This document shows positions 46,935 through 55,571 of a stretch of 64,000 nucleotides of DNA, one piece after another. Source of the stretch: Rhodobiaceae bacterium (GTDB lineage: Bacteria; Pseudomonadota; Alphaproteobacteria; Rhizobiales; JAKPQE01). The stretch spans positions 22,078-86,077 of the forward strand of contig JANQEG010000079.1 in NCBI GenBank assembly GCA_028278505.1, in the 5' to 3' direction. How positions within the stretch are numbered: position 1 is the stretch's first letter; every line of letters begins with the position of its first letter. Below the pieces are notes generated by a model, which saw only the letters and a program-made list of their open reading frames with translations, did no database searches and was not told the origin of the DNA. The translations under genes were made by a program, and so were the position numbers.

Positions 46935-48553
46935 GCGACAACGAAGCGCCCCTCCCGATCGAGCCGGTTATTCCGCGCAATCCCCATGAGCTGCCGGAGG
47001 AGATGACGCGCGGCGCTGAAATCCCAGCCGATCTCGATCCGCTAGCCGATGGCATATTGATGGCGCACCAGGTCGCATGGCTAGAGGACAAGAGCGATCT
47101 GAAGCTGGCCGAAAAAGGCCGGCGCACGGGGATCACATTTGCCGAGGCGCTTGATGCCACACTGACCGCCGCCTCGGCGCGTTCAGCCGGCGGCGATAAC
47201 GTCTTTTACATCGGTGACACCAAGGACAAGGGCCGAGAGTTCATCGGTTACGTGGCGCATTTCGCGAAGGTCGTCGCCGGTCAGTTCGCCGAGGTCGAGG
47301 AATTCCTATTCGAGGACCGACGGAAAGACGGCTCGACCAATTACATTTCCGCTTTCAGGGTCCGGTTTTCCAGCGGGTTTCGTGTCGAGGCGCTGTCGTC
47401 GCGGCCTGAGAACATTCGCGGCCTGCAGGGCGTCGTTGTCATCGACGAAGCCGCGTTCCATAAGGATGTTCGCGGCGTTCTCGATGCCGTCAACGCGCTC
47501 CTGATCTGGGGCGGCAAAATACGGGTCATCTCGACCCATAACGGTGTCCTAAGTCCCTTCAACGAGCTGATCCGGGAAGCGCGCGCCGGAAAGGTCCCGT
47601 TCTCGATTCACCGCATTCCGTTCGCCGATGCCGTGAACAACGGCCTTTACGAGCGGGTGGCCCTCGTTCGCGGCAGGAAATGGGCGGAAGAGAATCCCAA
47701 GGAGGAATGGCTCGCCCGCATTCGCGGGTCCTATGGCGCCCGCACGGCAGCGATGAAGCAGGAACTCGACTGTATCCCAGCCGAGGCCGAGGGCGCGGCA
47801 CTGACGCGGGTGCAGATCGAGGCTTGTATGGGGCCGGTGCCCATCGTGCGATGGGCCTGCGAAGACGAGTTCAAAAACGCACCCGAACACATCCGCAAGG
47901 CCGACACACTTGATTTCTGTCGCGAGCAACTGGGCGAGCACCTCGCCAAACTCAATCCCGCCCGGCCGCATGTGTTCGGCGAAGACTTCGCTAGGAAGGG
48001 CGATCGGACATCGATCACGGTGTTCGAAATCGGAACCGACCTCGTCCGGCGCACGGTGCTGCTTGTCGAGCTGTACAACGTGCCCTTCGATCAGCAGCGC
48101 GACATCCTTTACCACGTTGTCGACCGCCTCCCGCGCCTATCCGGCGGCGCGCTGGACGCCACCGGCAATGGTGCGTATCTGGCCGAGAAGGCCGCACAGA
48201 AATACGGCGAAATCATCATCGAAGTGCATCTGACGCAGAGCTGGTACCGCGCGGAGATGCCCGCCTATATCGAGGCGTTCAGCGACAGGACGGTTCTGAT
48301 CGCGCGCGACGACGATGTTCTGCGCGACCATCAGGCGCTGCAATATGTCGGCGGCATCATCAAGGTTCCCGATGATCATAGAGCCAAAGGCGCGGACGGC
48401 CTCAACCGGCACGGAGATAGCGCGACCTCGGGCGCCCTCGGTTACTTCGCCAGCCGCCAGGACCTTCACGAATACGGCTACACCCCGGCCTCCGAACTCG
48501 ATCATGACCAAAGTCCCCTTGCCGACGAATCCGGAGGGCGCGCGCTATGGTGA
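46931..48553 (+). CDS. Large terminase subunit (Mu gp28-like)
   Basis: 540 residues; packaging motor ATPase and nuclease. Adenine/Walker A region LAEKGRRTGITFAEAL near residue 57, Walker B VVVIDEAAFHKDV near residue 172, and an RNase-H-like nuclease part with Asp in FGEDFARKGDRTSI and DATGNGAYLAEKAA. Overlaps the portal gene by 7 bp. Confidence 0.9.
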   Translation: MSDNEAPLPIEPVIPRNPHELPEEMTRGAEIPADLDPLADGILMAHQVAWLEDKSDLKLAEKGRRTGITFAEALDATLTAASARSAGGDNVFYIGDTKDKGREFIGYVAHFAKVVAGQFAEVEEFLFEDRRKDGSTNYISAFRVRFSSGFRVEALSSRPENIRGLQGVVVIDEAAFHKDVRGVLDAVNALLIWGGKIRVISTHNGVLSPFNELIREARAGKVPFSIHRIPFADAVNNGLYERVALVRGRKWAEENPKEEWLARIRGSYGARTAAMKQELDCIPAEAEGAALTRVQIEACMGPVPIVRWACEDEFKNAPEHIRKADTLDFCREQLGEHLAKLNPARPHVFGEDFARKGDRTSITVFEIGTDLVRRTVLLVELYNVPFDQQRDILYHVVDRLPRLSGGALDATGNGAYLAEKAAQKYGEIIIEVHLTQSWYRAEMPAYIEAFSDRTVLIARDDDVLRDHQALQYVGGIIKVPDDHRAKGADGLNRHGDSATSGALGYFASRQDLHEYGYTPASELDHDQSPLADESGGRALW

Positions 48554-50121
48554 AGTCATCCATCGTCGACCAGTACGGCCGGCCGATCGAGAAGAAGGTG
48601 CTCGGGCAAGAGATCGCGACACCGGAACTGTCCGGCGTGCGCCGTACCGCCCACGAGGCGGTCGCCTCGGGCCTTACACCGGAAGGCCTCGCCGCCCTTC
48701 TGCGCGATGCCGCCAACGGCCACGCGCGCCGCTATCTGACGCTCGCCGAGGAGATGGAGGAGCGATATCTCCACTATGCGTCGCAGCTGCAGACGCGACG
48801 GCTGGCGATCGATGGCGTCGCCGCCACCGTCGAGGTGCCGGATGGGGTGCCGACAAAAATCGTCGACGCGGTAAACGAGCTCATCGAGGCGTCCGGTTTC
48901 GAGGCTGCGGCCAGCGACTGTGGTGATGGTATCGGCAAAGGCTTCTCCGCGATCGAGATGATCTGGGACTACGCCGATCGCCGCCTCAAGCCGGTCGAGT
49001 ACAAATGGCGCGATCCGCGCTTCTTTCAGTTCGACGAGCTCTCGCTCACCGAATTGAGGCTCGCCGTCGACGGCAGCCGCAACGGCGAGGAGCTGCCGCC
49101 GGCGAAATTCATTCGCCACTTCCCCAAGACGAAGGCCGGCATTCCCTTGCGCGCAGGCCTCGCCCGTCCGGCCGCCTGGGCGTTCCTGATCCAATCGTTC
49201 GGCCTGAAAGACTGGGCGGCGTTCGCCGAGGTCTACGGTGTCCCGCTGCGGATCGGCCGCTACGGACCCAATGCGAGCGCGGCCGATAAGAAGACGTTGT
49301 TGCGCGCCGTCAAGATGATCGCCTCCGACGCGGCGGCGATCGTGCCGGACGGCATGTCGATCGAGTTCCAGAAGATCGAGGGCCAACACGGCGCAGCCGT
49401 CTTCGGCGAATTGATCGATTATGTCGATCGCCAGATTTCGAAACTGGTCGTCGGCCAGACCATGACGGCCGATGACGGTTCGTCGCTTGCCCAGGCGCAG
49501 ATCCACAACGAGGTCCGGCTTGATATTCTGAAAGCCGATTGCAAGCAGCTCGCCCAGACGCTCAACCGAGATCTGATCGCGCCTTTCGTTGCCATGAATT
49601 TCGGGCCGCAGGCGGCCTATCCGCAGGTGCTCTTTCCGGTCACCGAGCCGGAGGATGTCAAGGCGCTGACGGAGAGCGTGGCGCGGCTCGTCCCGCTCGG
49701 ATTCAAGGTCGGGCAGCGCGAGCTCCGCGAGAAACTCGGCCTTTCCGATCCGCAAGCCGATGACGAACTGCTGACGCCGCCGGCCAACGCAGCCGCGCCG
49801 GAGCCCGACACCGGAGCGCCGGAGCCGGAAAAACGCGAGCCGAAAAAGCGCGGACGCAAGAGGACGGCAATGCTTGCGGCAACGCCGCCCGCGACCGACG
49901 GCATCGACGAGGTCGCAGCGCTTACCGAGGAGATATTGGCGGACTGGGAGGACATCACCGATCCGCTCCTCGATCCGATCCGCGATGCGCTCGCCAAGGC
50001 GACCAGCTTTGAAGAAGCGCTCGCGTTGATCGAGGCGAATGGTCCGGACGGCTCGGCGCTCGCCGAAAGGCTGGCGAAGGCCACCGCGATCGCCCGAGGT
50101 ATCGGCGATCTAGAGGATTGA
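48547..50121 (+). CDS. Portal protein, DUF935 (Mu gp29-like)
   Basis: 524 residues. Typical segments are SSIVDQYGRPIEKKVL at the start, LAEEMEERYLHYASQLQTRRLAI, and SKLVVGQTMTADDGSSLAQAQIHNEVR near residue 300. C-terminal part has a Pro/Glu-rich basic linker (PEPEKREPKKRGRKR). It lies between terminase and MuF, as in Mu. Confidence 0.9.
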   Translation: MVKSSIVDQYGRPIEKKVLGQEIATPELSGVRRTAHEAVASGLTPEGLAALLRDAANGHARRYLTLAEEMEERYLHYASQLQTRRLAIDGVAATVEVPDGVPTKIVDAVNELIEASGFEAAASDCGDGIGKGFSAIEMIWDYADRRLKPVEYKWRDPRFFQFDELSLTELRLAVDGSRNGEELPPAKFIRHFPKTKAGIPLRAGLARPAAWAFLIQSFGLKDWAAFAEVYGVPLRIGRYGPNASAADKKTLLRAVKMIASDAAAIVPDGMSIEFQKIEGQHGAAVFGELIDYVDRQISKLVVGQTMTADDGSSLAQAQIHNEVRLDILKADCKQLAQTLNRDLIAPFVAMNFGPQAAYPQVLFPVTEPEDVKALTESVARLVPLGFKVGQRELREKLGLSDPQADDELLTPPANAAAPEPDTGAPEPEKREPKKRGRKRTAMLAATPPATDGIDEVAALTEEILADWEDITDPLLDPIRDALAKATSFEEALALIEANGPDGSALAERLAKATAIARGIGDLED

Positions 50122-50124
50122 CCA

Positions 50125-51351
50125 ATGGCCGAGGTGAAGAAGGGATTCACCACCCCGCCGGAGGTGCTCGACTATTTCAATCAGAAAACCGATCGGCCGG
50201 CGTTTTCCTGGCTCGATGTCTGGGGCCAGGAGCATGCCTATGCGTTCACGGTCGCCAAGGCGACCGATACCGAGCTCCTGAACACCTTCAAGTCATCGAT
50301 CGCCACCGCGCTTGAGAATGGCGAGGGTTTCGAAAACTGGAAGATAAAGATTGAGGCCGATCTGCGCCGCATGGGATGGTGGGGGCCGCGCACGGTCGCC
50401 GATCCGACGGGCATCGATCCCGACACCATAGTGGACTTTTCTCGGCCGCGGCGACTGCGCACGATCTTCTGGTCGAACATGAACGCGGCCCGCGCGGCCG
50501 GCCAATGGGAGCGCATGCAGCGCACGAAAAAGGCGCTCCCCTACATCCTCTATGTCCGGACTGCAGCCGCCGATCCGCGCGAGGAACACCTCACCTGGGT
50601 CGGGACCATCCTGCCCGTCGATCACCAATTCTGGAAAACACACTTTCCGCCGAACGGCTGGGGCTGCCTGTGCTCGGTGCGGCAGATCACCGGTCGCGAG
50701 GCAGAGCGGCTGCTCGGCACCACGCCAAAGGACGATGACGCTATTACCTACACCGATCGGGCGCCGGAGACGGCATATCGGCGGTTCGTCAATCGGCGGA
50801 CCGGGAAAATCACGCGGGTCCCGGACGGGATCGATCCGGGGTGGCACACCAATCCGGGTCTGGCGCGCGCACGCACCCTGACGCAACGCCTGCAGGACAC
50901 GCTCATCGAGGCTGGTGAAAAAACCGCTCGAAACGCCATTCGAACGCTGTTCGACTCGGGTGCGCCGCGCGTTCTCGCCGGTCTTGACGAGCATCTGCGA
51001 TTGCCCGTAGCGGTCGCGCCGCGGCTGCAGGCGGGGCTCGATGCCAAATCGGGGCTCATCGTCGCCGACAATCGCATGATCCGCTCCAAGACGGCCAAGC
51101 ACCGCGAGGTTGGCTTGGATACTTTCGCCGTCGTCCAGGACATACTCGACCAGGGCACAGTCGTCGATGAAGGCCGCGGAGCGAAGCGGACCGTGTTCTG
51201 GCAAATCGGGACCACGTGGTGGGAAGTCGTCATTGCCCGGTCGGCGAACGGCTATTTGCGCATCCAGACCCTTCACGTCGTCAAGGTGGAGGATGTCCGG
51301 TCGGCGTTCGCAAAAGCCGGATTGGAGCTGCCCGAGGGTTTGAAGAAGTAA
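50125..51351 (+). CDS. MuF-type head morphogenesis protein with C-terminal nuclease-like domain
   Basis: 408 residues. The N-terminal part is the MuF/gp30 head morphogenesis domain, with the signature RTIFWSNMNAARAAGQWERM and THFPPNGWGCLCSVRQIT. From about residue 330, AKHREVGLDTFAVVQDILDQG, KRTVFWQIGTTWWEVVIARS and the ending VKVEDVRSAFAKAG resemble the PBECR-type barnase/EndoU/colicin-like nucleases that phages attach to MuF. The fused domain would enter the cell with the virion. No immunity gene was identified nearby. Confidence 0.82.
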   Translation: MAEVKKGFTTPPEVLDYFNQKTDRPAFSWLDVWGQEHAYAFTVAKATDTELLNTFKSSIATALENGEGFENWKIKIEADLRRMGWWGPRTVADPTGIDPDTIVDFSRPRRLRTIFWSNMNAARAAGQWERMQRTKKALPYILYVRTAAADPREEHLTWVGTILPVDHQFWKTHFPPNGWGCLCSVRQITGREAERLLGTTPKDDDAITYTDRAPETAYRRFVNRRTGKITRVPDGIDPGWHTNPGLARARTLTQRLQDTLIEAGEKTARNAIRTLFDSGAPRVLAGLDEHLRLPVAVAPRLQAGLDAKSGLIVADNRMIRSKTAKHREVGLDTFAVVQDILDQGTVVDEGRGAKRTVFWQIGTTWWEVVIARSANGYLRIQTLHVVKVEDVRSAFAKAGLELPEGLKK

Positions 51352-51413
51352 GTGGCGGGGGGACGCAACTCCCCGCGGGTGCAGTACCCGGCTTCCCGAC
51401 TTTGCGCCGCCAC
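51352..51413 (+). ncRNA. Three-way-junction-like structured element
   Basis: 62 nt directly after the MuF stop. Outer stem GTGGCGG/CCGCCAC (7 bp), inner hairpins GGGG-ACGCAACT-CCCC and CGGGT-GCAGT-ACCCG. It looks tRNA-like in layout but lacks a T-arm and the usual invariant bases. Could be a processing site or terminator-like element. Confidence 0.4.
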
Positions 51414-51454
51414 GGCCTAAAGATGGCGACATCCGCGACCGAAATCAAGCTGGA

Positions 51455-51889
51455 TCAAAATCCGCGCGGCAGAGGCCGGCGGTATATAGCCGCGAAGATC
51501 GCGCTCGCCTGCGCGCGGGCGGTGGCGCGATCGGTCCGGTCGAGCTTCCCGCATTCATAGTCGTAGCTGGCCCGGTCGGAGGAATCGATCTTCGGACTCC
51601 CGGAGGCGAGGATCACGATCCGCCATGCACACCCGAGTGTGGGTTTGTGTTGGATGGCGCCGTCGCATGTGCTCGACAGGCAAAAGGCGACGTTGCGCTG
51701 CCCCTGATAGTCGCCCTGGAACGCCCTTTCATATTCGGCCGGGAAGACCGTGCGGGCGTATTCGCATGCCGCCTCGTATTTTCCGGTGCACGGGATGGGC
51801 ATGATGAAATCGGACGCCGGCGGCAGTTCCGCCGCTGCAGCTCCTCCCGCGAACAATACGGCCCCAAACCATGCTGCTGCGATCCGCAT
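51455..51889 (-). CDS. Secreted Cys-rich cargo protein on opposite strand
   Basis: 144 residues from ATG 51889. Signal peptide MRIAAAWFGAVLFAGGAAAA, then a mature domain with five or more Cys (CTGKYEAACEYARTV; NVAFCLSSTCDGAI; LGCAWRI), compatible with disulfides. No enzyme motif seen; it loosely recalls small Sel1-like secreted proteins. It reads against the late operon, next to a divergent membrane protein gene, as a moron would. Confidence 0.65.
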   Translation of the reverse strand: MRIAAAWFGAVLFAGGAAAAELPPASDFIMPIPCTGKYEAACEYARTVFPAEYERAFQGDYQGQRNVAFCLSSTCDGAIQHKPTLGCAWRIVILASGSPKIDSSDRASYDYECGKLDRTDRATARAQASAIFAAIYRRPLPRGF

Positions 51890-51925
51890 CGCACACCTCC
51901 GCCTCTCACTTATCACGAATGCGGA

Positions 51926-51954
51926 TCGACGTTCTACCCGCGCCCCTCTATCCT
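51926..51954 (+). promoter_or_regulatory. Candidate promoter of the plus-strand cargo gene
   Basis: TCGACG (51926-51931), 17 bp, TATCCT (51949-51954); about 45 bp before the ATG at 51999, in the divergent gap between the two cargo genes. Confidence 0.4.
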
Positions 51955-51998
51955 ATTGTCCTCAACGAGACCGATCACAAGCGAGGAGTCCGGGGGCA

Positions 51999-52412
51999 AT
52001 GGGCGAGACGGGGCGTGCGGTACTGGTAGCTGTGGTGACATCGGTCGTCGCGGTCACCGGGACGATCTGGGCGTCGTCATTGGGTTATTTCAACAAGGAC
52101 CGCGAGCTCGACATCCGCATGGTCGAGATCAGCCTTTCCATTCTGAAGGGCGAGAACAAGGGGACGGACTCCGCCCATGCGCGCCGCTTCGCGCTTAGGG
52201 CGCTGCGAAAATACTCTTCTATCGATCTGTCCGATGACGAGCTCGAATCCTGGGTGGAGTCGGGTGACCTGCCATACGAAACCGTATCCGAGGTATTGGG
52301 CCACTATGATCTCGGAGGCTACGGAGGCGGATGGGCTGATGATCTTGAGTCGAATAAAACCGGCGCCCAAACACTTAATCCGCAGCTCGGCGAAGACCGC
52401 AAAAAGAAGTGA
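51999..52412 (+). CDS. Membrane-anchored cargo protein
   Basis: 137 residues: N-terminal TM segment (GRAVLVAVVTSVVAVTGTIWASSLGYF) and a soluble, acidic helical tail (DLSDDELESWVESGDLPYETVSEVLGHYDLGG). GAGGAG lies upstream. With the divergent secreted gene it forms a two-gene insert between the MuF and protease genes. Function unknown. Confidence 0.65.
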   Translation: MGETGRAVLVAVVTSVVAVTGTIWASSLGYFNKDRELDIRMVEISLSILKGENKGTDSAHARRFALRALRKYSSIDLSDDELESWVESGDLPYETVSEVLGHYDLGGYGGGWADDLESNKTGAQTLNPQLGEDRKKK

Positions 52413-52564
52413 AACACGGATCGACCCACAATCGCCGTGCCGGCGTTTCGGCACCATCCCCCGCACAATCCCTCTCTGGCGGCTCTACCCCGTTCGAAAC
52501 CCGTTCAACGCCGCGATTTTTGCGCTGCTCTCGATAGCGATCCGAGGTCGGGCCGGACTCTGGC

Positions 52565-52586
52565 GGGGCTGACGCGCGTCAGCCCC
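52565..52586. terminator. Strong hairpin before the protease gene
   Basis: GGGGCTGAC-GCGC-GTCAGCCCC: 9-bp perfect stem, tetraloop, no T-run. It ends the cargo region and may stop or stabilise its transcript. Confidence 0.4.
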
Positions 52587-52620
52587 CTATCGCCGACGGT
52601 GGCAGGCGTAGATTGCCGCC

Positions 52621-53631
52621 ATGACGCGACCGAGCGCAACCCCTCCGGAAAAGAACCGGCTGCCGGCGAACACCGCAGCGGGAACCGTGCTGCTTGAAGT
52701 CGCTGCTGCCGGCGCCGATGGCGGGTCTCCGCCCGAGATGATCAAGGTCACGCCGGTCGGTCAAGTCGAGACCCGCGACGGTCGCAAATACAGCTTCGAC
52801 CCGGCAATGCTCTCCGCGCGCTTCGCCAAAGACGGCGTCGATATACCGGTCGATGTCGATCACGGCATCTCGAAAAAGGCGATGTGGGGCGAGCGCGCGG
52901 ATGCGGTCGGTTGGGTCAAAGAGCTCGTCGCCCGCGATGACGGCCTCTACGCCCGAATTGAGTGGCTGGAGGCCGGGCGCGAAATCCTGTCGGCAAAAAC
53001 GCACCGTTACGTGTCGCCGACGTTCCGTCACAACGATCTCGGTGAGGCCCAGTGGCTGCACTCGATCGCGCTCGTCGCTGCGCCCGCTCTCGCTCTGCCG
53101 GCGGTCGCCGCCGCCAATCCCGCAATGGAGACCTCTATGGACACCTTCAAGAAAATTGCCGCGGCGCTCGGCCTCGGCGAGGCCGCCGATGAAGCGGCCT
53201 GTCTTTCGGCCATCGCCGATCTGCAGGCGAGCAAGGTGGACAACGCCGTTCACGACGAGACGCTTGCGACGCTCTCGGCCACCAAGACCGAGCTCACCGA
53301 GCTGAAGGCGTCGATCCGCGACGACGAAGTCGAGACCCTGATCGAGGGCGCCTTGAAGGCCAAGAAGATCGTGCCGGCACAGCGCGAACAGTACGTCGCT
53401 CTTTGCGCCACCGATGACGGCCTCGCCCAGGTGAAGGCGCTGCTTGAGGTAACGCCCGAGGGTCTGCCGGGCTCCGGGCTCGATACCAAGACGCCGGCCG
53501 GCGACGACACCGAAATCGATCCGGCCGCACTCGCCGCGGAGGCCAGGACCCATATGGCCGATCTCGCCGCCAAAGGCATCACCATCTCGATCGCCGAAGC
53601 GGTCGCGGCCGTAAAGGAGAAGCGCGCATGA
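52621..53631 (+). CDS. Phage protease/scaffold (Mu gp32-like)
   Basis: 336 residues. N-terminal protease part: FDPAMLSARFAKDGVDIPVDVDHG with the likely catalytic His, and RYVSPTFRH with the Ser, as in the Mu gpI family. The C-terminal part is helical and acidic, fitting the scaffold. An in-frame ATG at 53137 has GGAG 6 bp upstream and could give a separate 164-residue scaffold (gpZ-like). Overlaps the decoration gene by 4 bp. Confidence 0.86.
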   Translation: MTRPSATPPEKNRLPANTAAGTVLLEVAAAGADGGSPPEMIKVTPVGQVETRDGRKYSFDPAMLSARFAKDGVDIPVDVDHGISKKAMWGERADAVGWVKELVARDDGLYARIEWLEAGREILSAKTHRYVSPTFRHNDLGEAQWLHSIALVAAPALALPAVAAANPAMETSMDTFKKIAAALGLGEAADEAACLSAIADLQASKVDNAVHDETLATLSATKTELTELKASIRDDEVETLIEGALKAKKIVPAQREQYVALCATDDGLAQVKALLEVTPEGLPGSGLDTKTPAGDDTEIDPAALAAEARTHMADLAAKGITISIAEAVAAVKEKRA

Positions 53632-54005
53632 CGCCGAACTTCATCAAATCCCACGAGGCGGCGGCCGATATCGAGCGGTATCGCTTCGTCGCCTTTTCCG
53701 GCACCGGCAAGCTGGTGACCACGGCCGCCGCCGCCACCGATCCGATTATCGGGTCATCCGATACGTTCGGCGCCGAGGCCGGTCAGATGGCCGACATCAT
53801 TCAGGGCGGCTGGGGTTCGATCGAGGCCGGCGGCACGTTTGCGGCCGGCGATCCGCTGACCGCCGATGCTGATGGAAAGGCCGTCAAGGCCGAGCCCGTT
53901 GCCGGTTCGATCGTCCGTATTGGCGGCTTTGCCCAGGATGCCGCCGTTGACGGCGATATTGTCGACTATCTGGTCGCACCGGGCATCATCAACACCCCGG
54001 CCTAG
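53628..54005 (+). CDS. Capsid decoration/cement protein (DUF2190-like)
   Basis: 125 residues, beta-rich, with AGQMADIIQGGWGSIEAGGTFAAGDPLTADADGKAV and the ending IVDYLVAPGIINTP. The DUF2190 pattern and the place just before the capsid gene support this. Confidence 0.82.
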   Translation: MTPNFIKSHEAAADIERYRFVAFSGTGKLVTTAAAATDPIIGSSDTFGAEAGQMADIIQGGWGSIEAGGTFAAGDPLTADADGKAVKAEPVAGSIVRIGGFAQDAAVDGDIVDYLVAPGIINTPA

Positions 54006-54041
54006 GACGCCCGGTAGAACTCAAGAGGAAGGAATTCATCC

Positions 54042-55001
54042 ATGGCGCCGAACCGCCCCTTTCCCGTCGACCCGGTTCTGACCGCAATTGCCATCGGTTA
54101 CTCCAATCCGGCCCAGTCGCTGATCGCGGACCAGGTTCTGCCGCGTATGCCGGTCGGCCAGGAGACCTTCAAGTGGACCGAATACCCGCTGGCCGAGGCC
54201 TTCACGCTACCCGACAATCGCGTCGGCCGCCGCGGTCAGGTCAACCAGATCGAATTCACCGGCGAGGAGCGCGAAAGCTCGGTCGAAGATTTCGGTCTCG
54301 ATACGCCCATTCCCTATTCCGATATCACGGCCGCTGCGGCTGCGCGCGCCGGCAAGCTGTCCGCCTACGATCCGGAAGCGCACAGCACGGAATGGCTGAC
54401 AAAGATCAACGAGCTCCTCCGCGAGGTACGTGTAGCGAACCTGATCCAGGACCCGAGCATCTATGCTGCCGAACGGCAGGTGCAGTTGTCCGGCGCGTCG
54501 CAGCTCTCCGACTACGAAAACTCCGACCCGATCGGCGTGCTCCTGGCGGCGGTCGAAGGCACGCTGATCTTCCGGGCCAACAAGCTGGCGATGGGCCAGC
54601 CGACTTGGGCGGTGATCCGGCGCCATCCGAAGCTGATCAATGCGGTCAAGGGCGGCCTGACCACGGAAGGCCTTATCCGCCGCGAGCAGCTCGCTGATCT
54701 CCTCGAAATCCAGGAGGTCCTGGTCGGCGAGGCATACGTCAACACCGCAAAGCCCGGCCAGACGGCAACGATGGCGCGAGCCTGGGGCAAGAGCATCGCC
54801 GCGCTCTACATCGATCCGGCGCCCGGGCCGAACGATATTACCTTCGGCTTCACCGCCCAGTTCGGCACTAAGATTGCCGGCCGGATCGAGGACAAGGACA
54901 TCGGCCTTGAAGGCGGCGTCCGGATTCGCGAGGGCGAGCGGGTCAAGGAACTCGTGGTCGCCAAAGACGTCGGCTACCTCATCGAGGATGTTGTCGCGTA
55001 G
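54042..55001 (+). CDS. Major capsid protein
   Basis: 319 residues. Pattern of the Mu gpT/major-capsid group: PVDPVLTAIAIGYSNPAQSLIADQVLP at the start, VNQIEFTGEERESSVEDFGL, and IDPAPGPNDITFGFTAQFGT near the end. Strong SD (AAGAGGAAGGA) before the ATG, as expected for an abundant protein. Confidence 0.88.
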   Translation: MAPNRPFPVDPVLTAIAIGYSNPAQSLIADQVLPRMPVGQETFKWTEYPLAEAFTLPDNRVGRRGQVNQIEFTGEERESSVEDFGLDTPIPYSDITAAAAARAGKLSAYDPEAHSTEWLTKINELLREVRVANLIQDPSIYAAERQVQLSGASQLSDYENSDPIGVLLAAVEGTLIFRANKLAMGQPTWAVIRRHPKLINAVKGGLTTEGLIRREQLADLLEIQEVLVGEAYVNTAKPGQTATMARAWGKSIAALYIDPAPGPNDITFGFTAQFGTKIAGRIEDKDIGLEGGVRIREGERVKELVVAKDVGYLIEDVVA

Positions 55002-55012
55002 GGGAGAAAACC

Positions 55013-55348
55013 ATGGCGAAGACACGGGCACCGGCCGCGGAGGCCAAAACCGCGACTGCCGCAGAGAAGGCCGAGGTGGAAGCGGCGGCAAAGGCCGCAG
55101 CCGAGAAGGCCGCTGCCGAGGAGCAGGCCAAGGCGGACGCGGCGGCAAAGGCCGCGGCCGAGAAGACGACGGCCGAGGGAAAGGCCGAAGCGGACGCCGG
55201 CGAACGGAAGACAATCCTCGTCTTCAAGCGCGTCTTGCATGACGGCCGCACCTTCGAAATCGGCGCAGAGGATATGAACCGGGCGGAATTCGAAGCTCTG
55301 AAAAAACTCAACGCGGTCGCCCTGGACGAGTGGGGCGACTACGACTAG
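55013..55348 (+). CDS. Small late protein with Ala/Lys/Glu repeat (gp35-like)
   Basis: 111 residues. Residues about 8-62 are an Ala/Lys/Glu-rich coiled coil with near-repeats (KAAAEKAAAEEQAKADAAAK), the rest a small domain (KTILVFKRVLHDGRTFEIG). Place and size fit Mu gp35. GGGGAG precedes the ATG. Confidence 0.68.
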   Translation: MAKTRAPAAEAKTATAAEKAEVEAAAKAAAEKAAAEEQAKADAAAKAAAEKTTAEGKAEADAGERKTILVFKRVLHDGRTFEIGAEDMNRAEFEALKKLNAVALDEWGDYD

Positions 55349-55571
55349 CGGAATTGAGAGCCGCGACGGCGTGGGAGGAAAGCGAGACAGAGCCGTTTGT
55401 ACCACGTCGCCGAGCCGCTGAGGGGGAGTGATCGGTCCTGTTGAAGCGGTCGAAGGCACCGAAAGGACAGGCCGGTCCCGGCGTCTAAAGAATCGGGTGA
55501 AGCGGGCGAGACACACCCGCCGAGACCAGTGGAAGGCTGGCACATAGATCCTCAGAACTTCCGGGTACACG
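55349..55571 (+). ncRNA. Structured non-coding region in the late operon
   Basis: 223 bp without a gene between tightly packed head genes. Paired segments: CGACGGCGTGG/CCACGTCGCCG (55364-55374 with 55402-55412, one mismatch and one G-T); GATCGG-TCCT-N7-CGGT/ACCG-AGGA-CCGGTC (55430-55477); GCGGG/CCCGC (55502-55520); CCAG/CTGG (55526-55540). Two loops contain GAAGG. Not a group I/II intron by any signature I see; family unknown. Confidence 0.45.

Noticed and set aside
51352-51413. tRNA gene
   Set aside because: 7-bp outer stem is suggestive but there is no T-loop (GTTCRA), no anticodon arm of correct form and the length is too short.
55349-55571. Group I or group II intron
   Set aside because: No domain V-like hairpin, no P7 core and flanking genes are intact; the region is intergenic.
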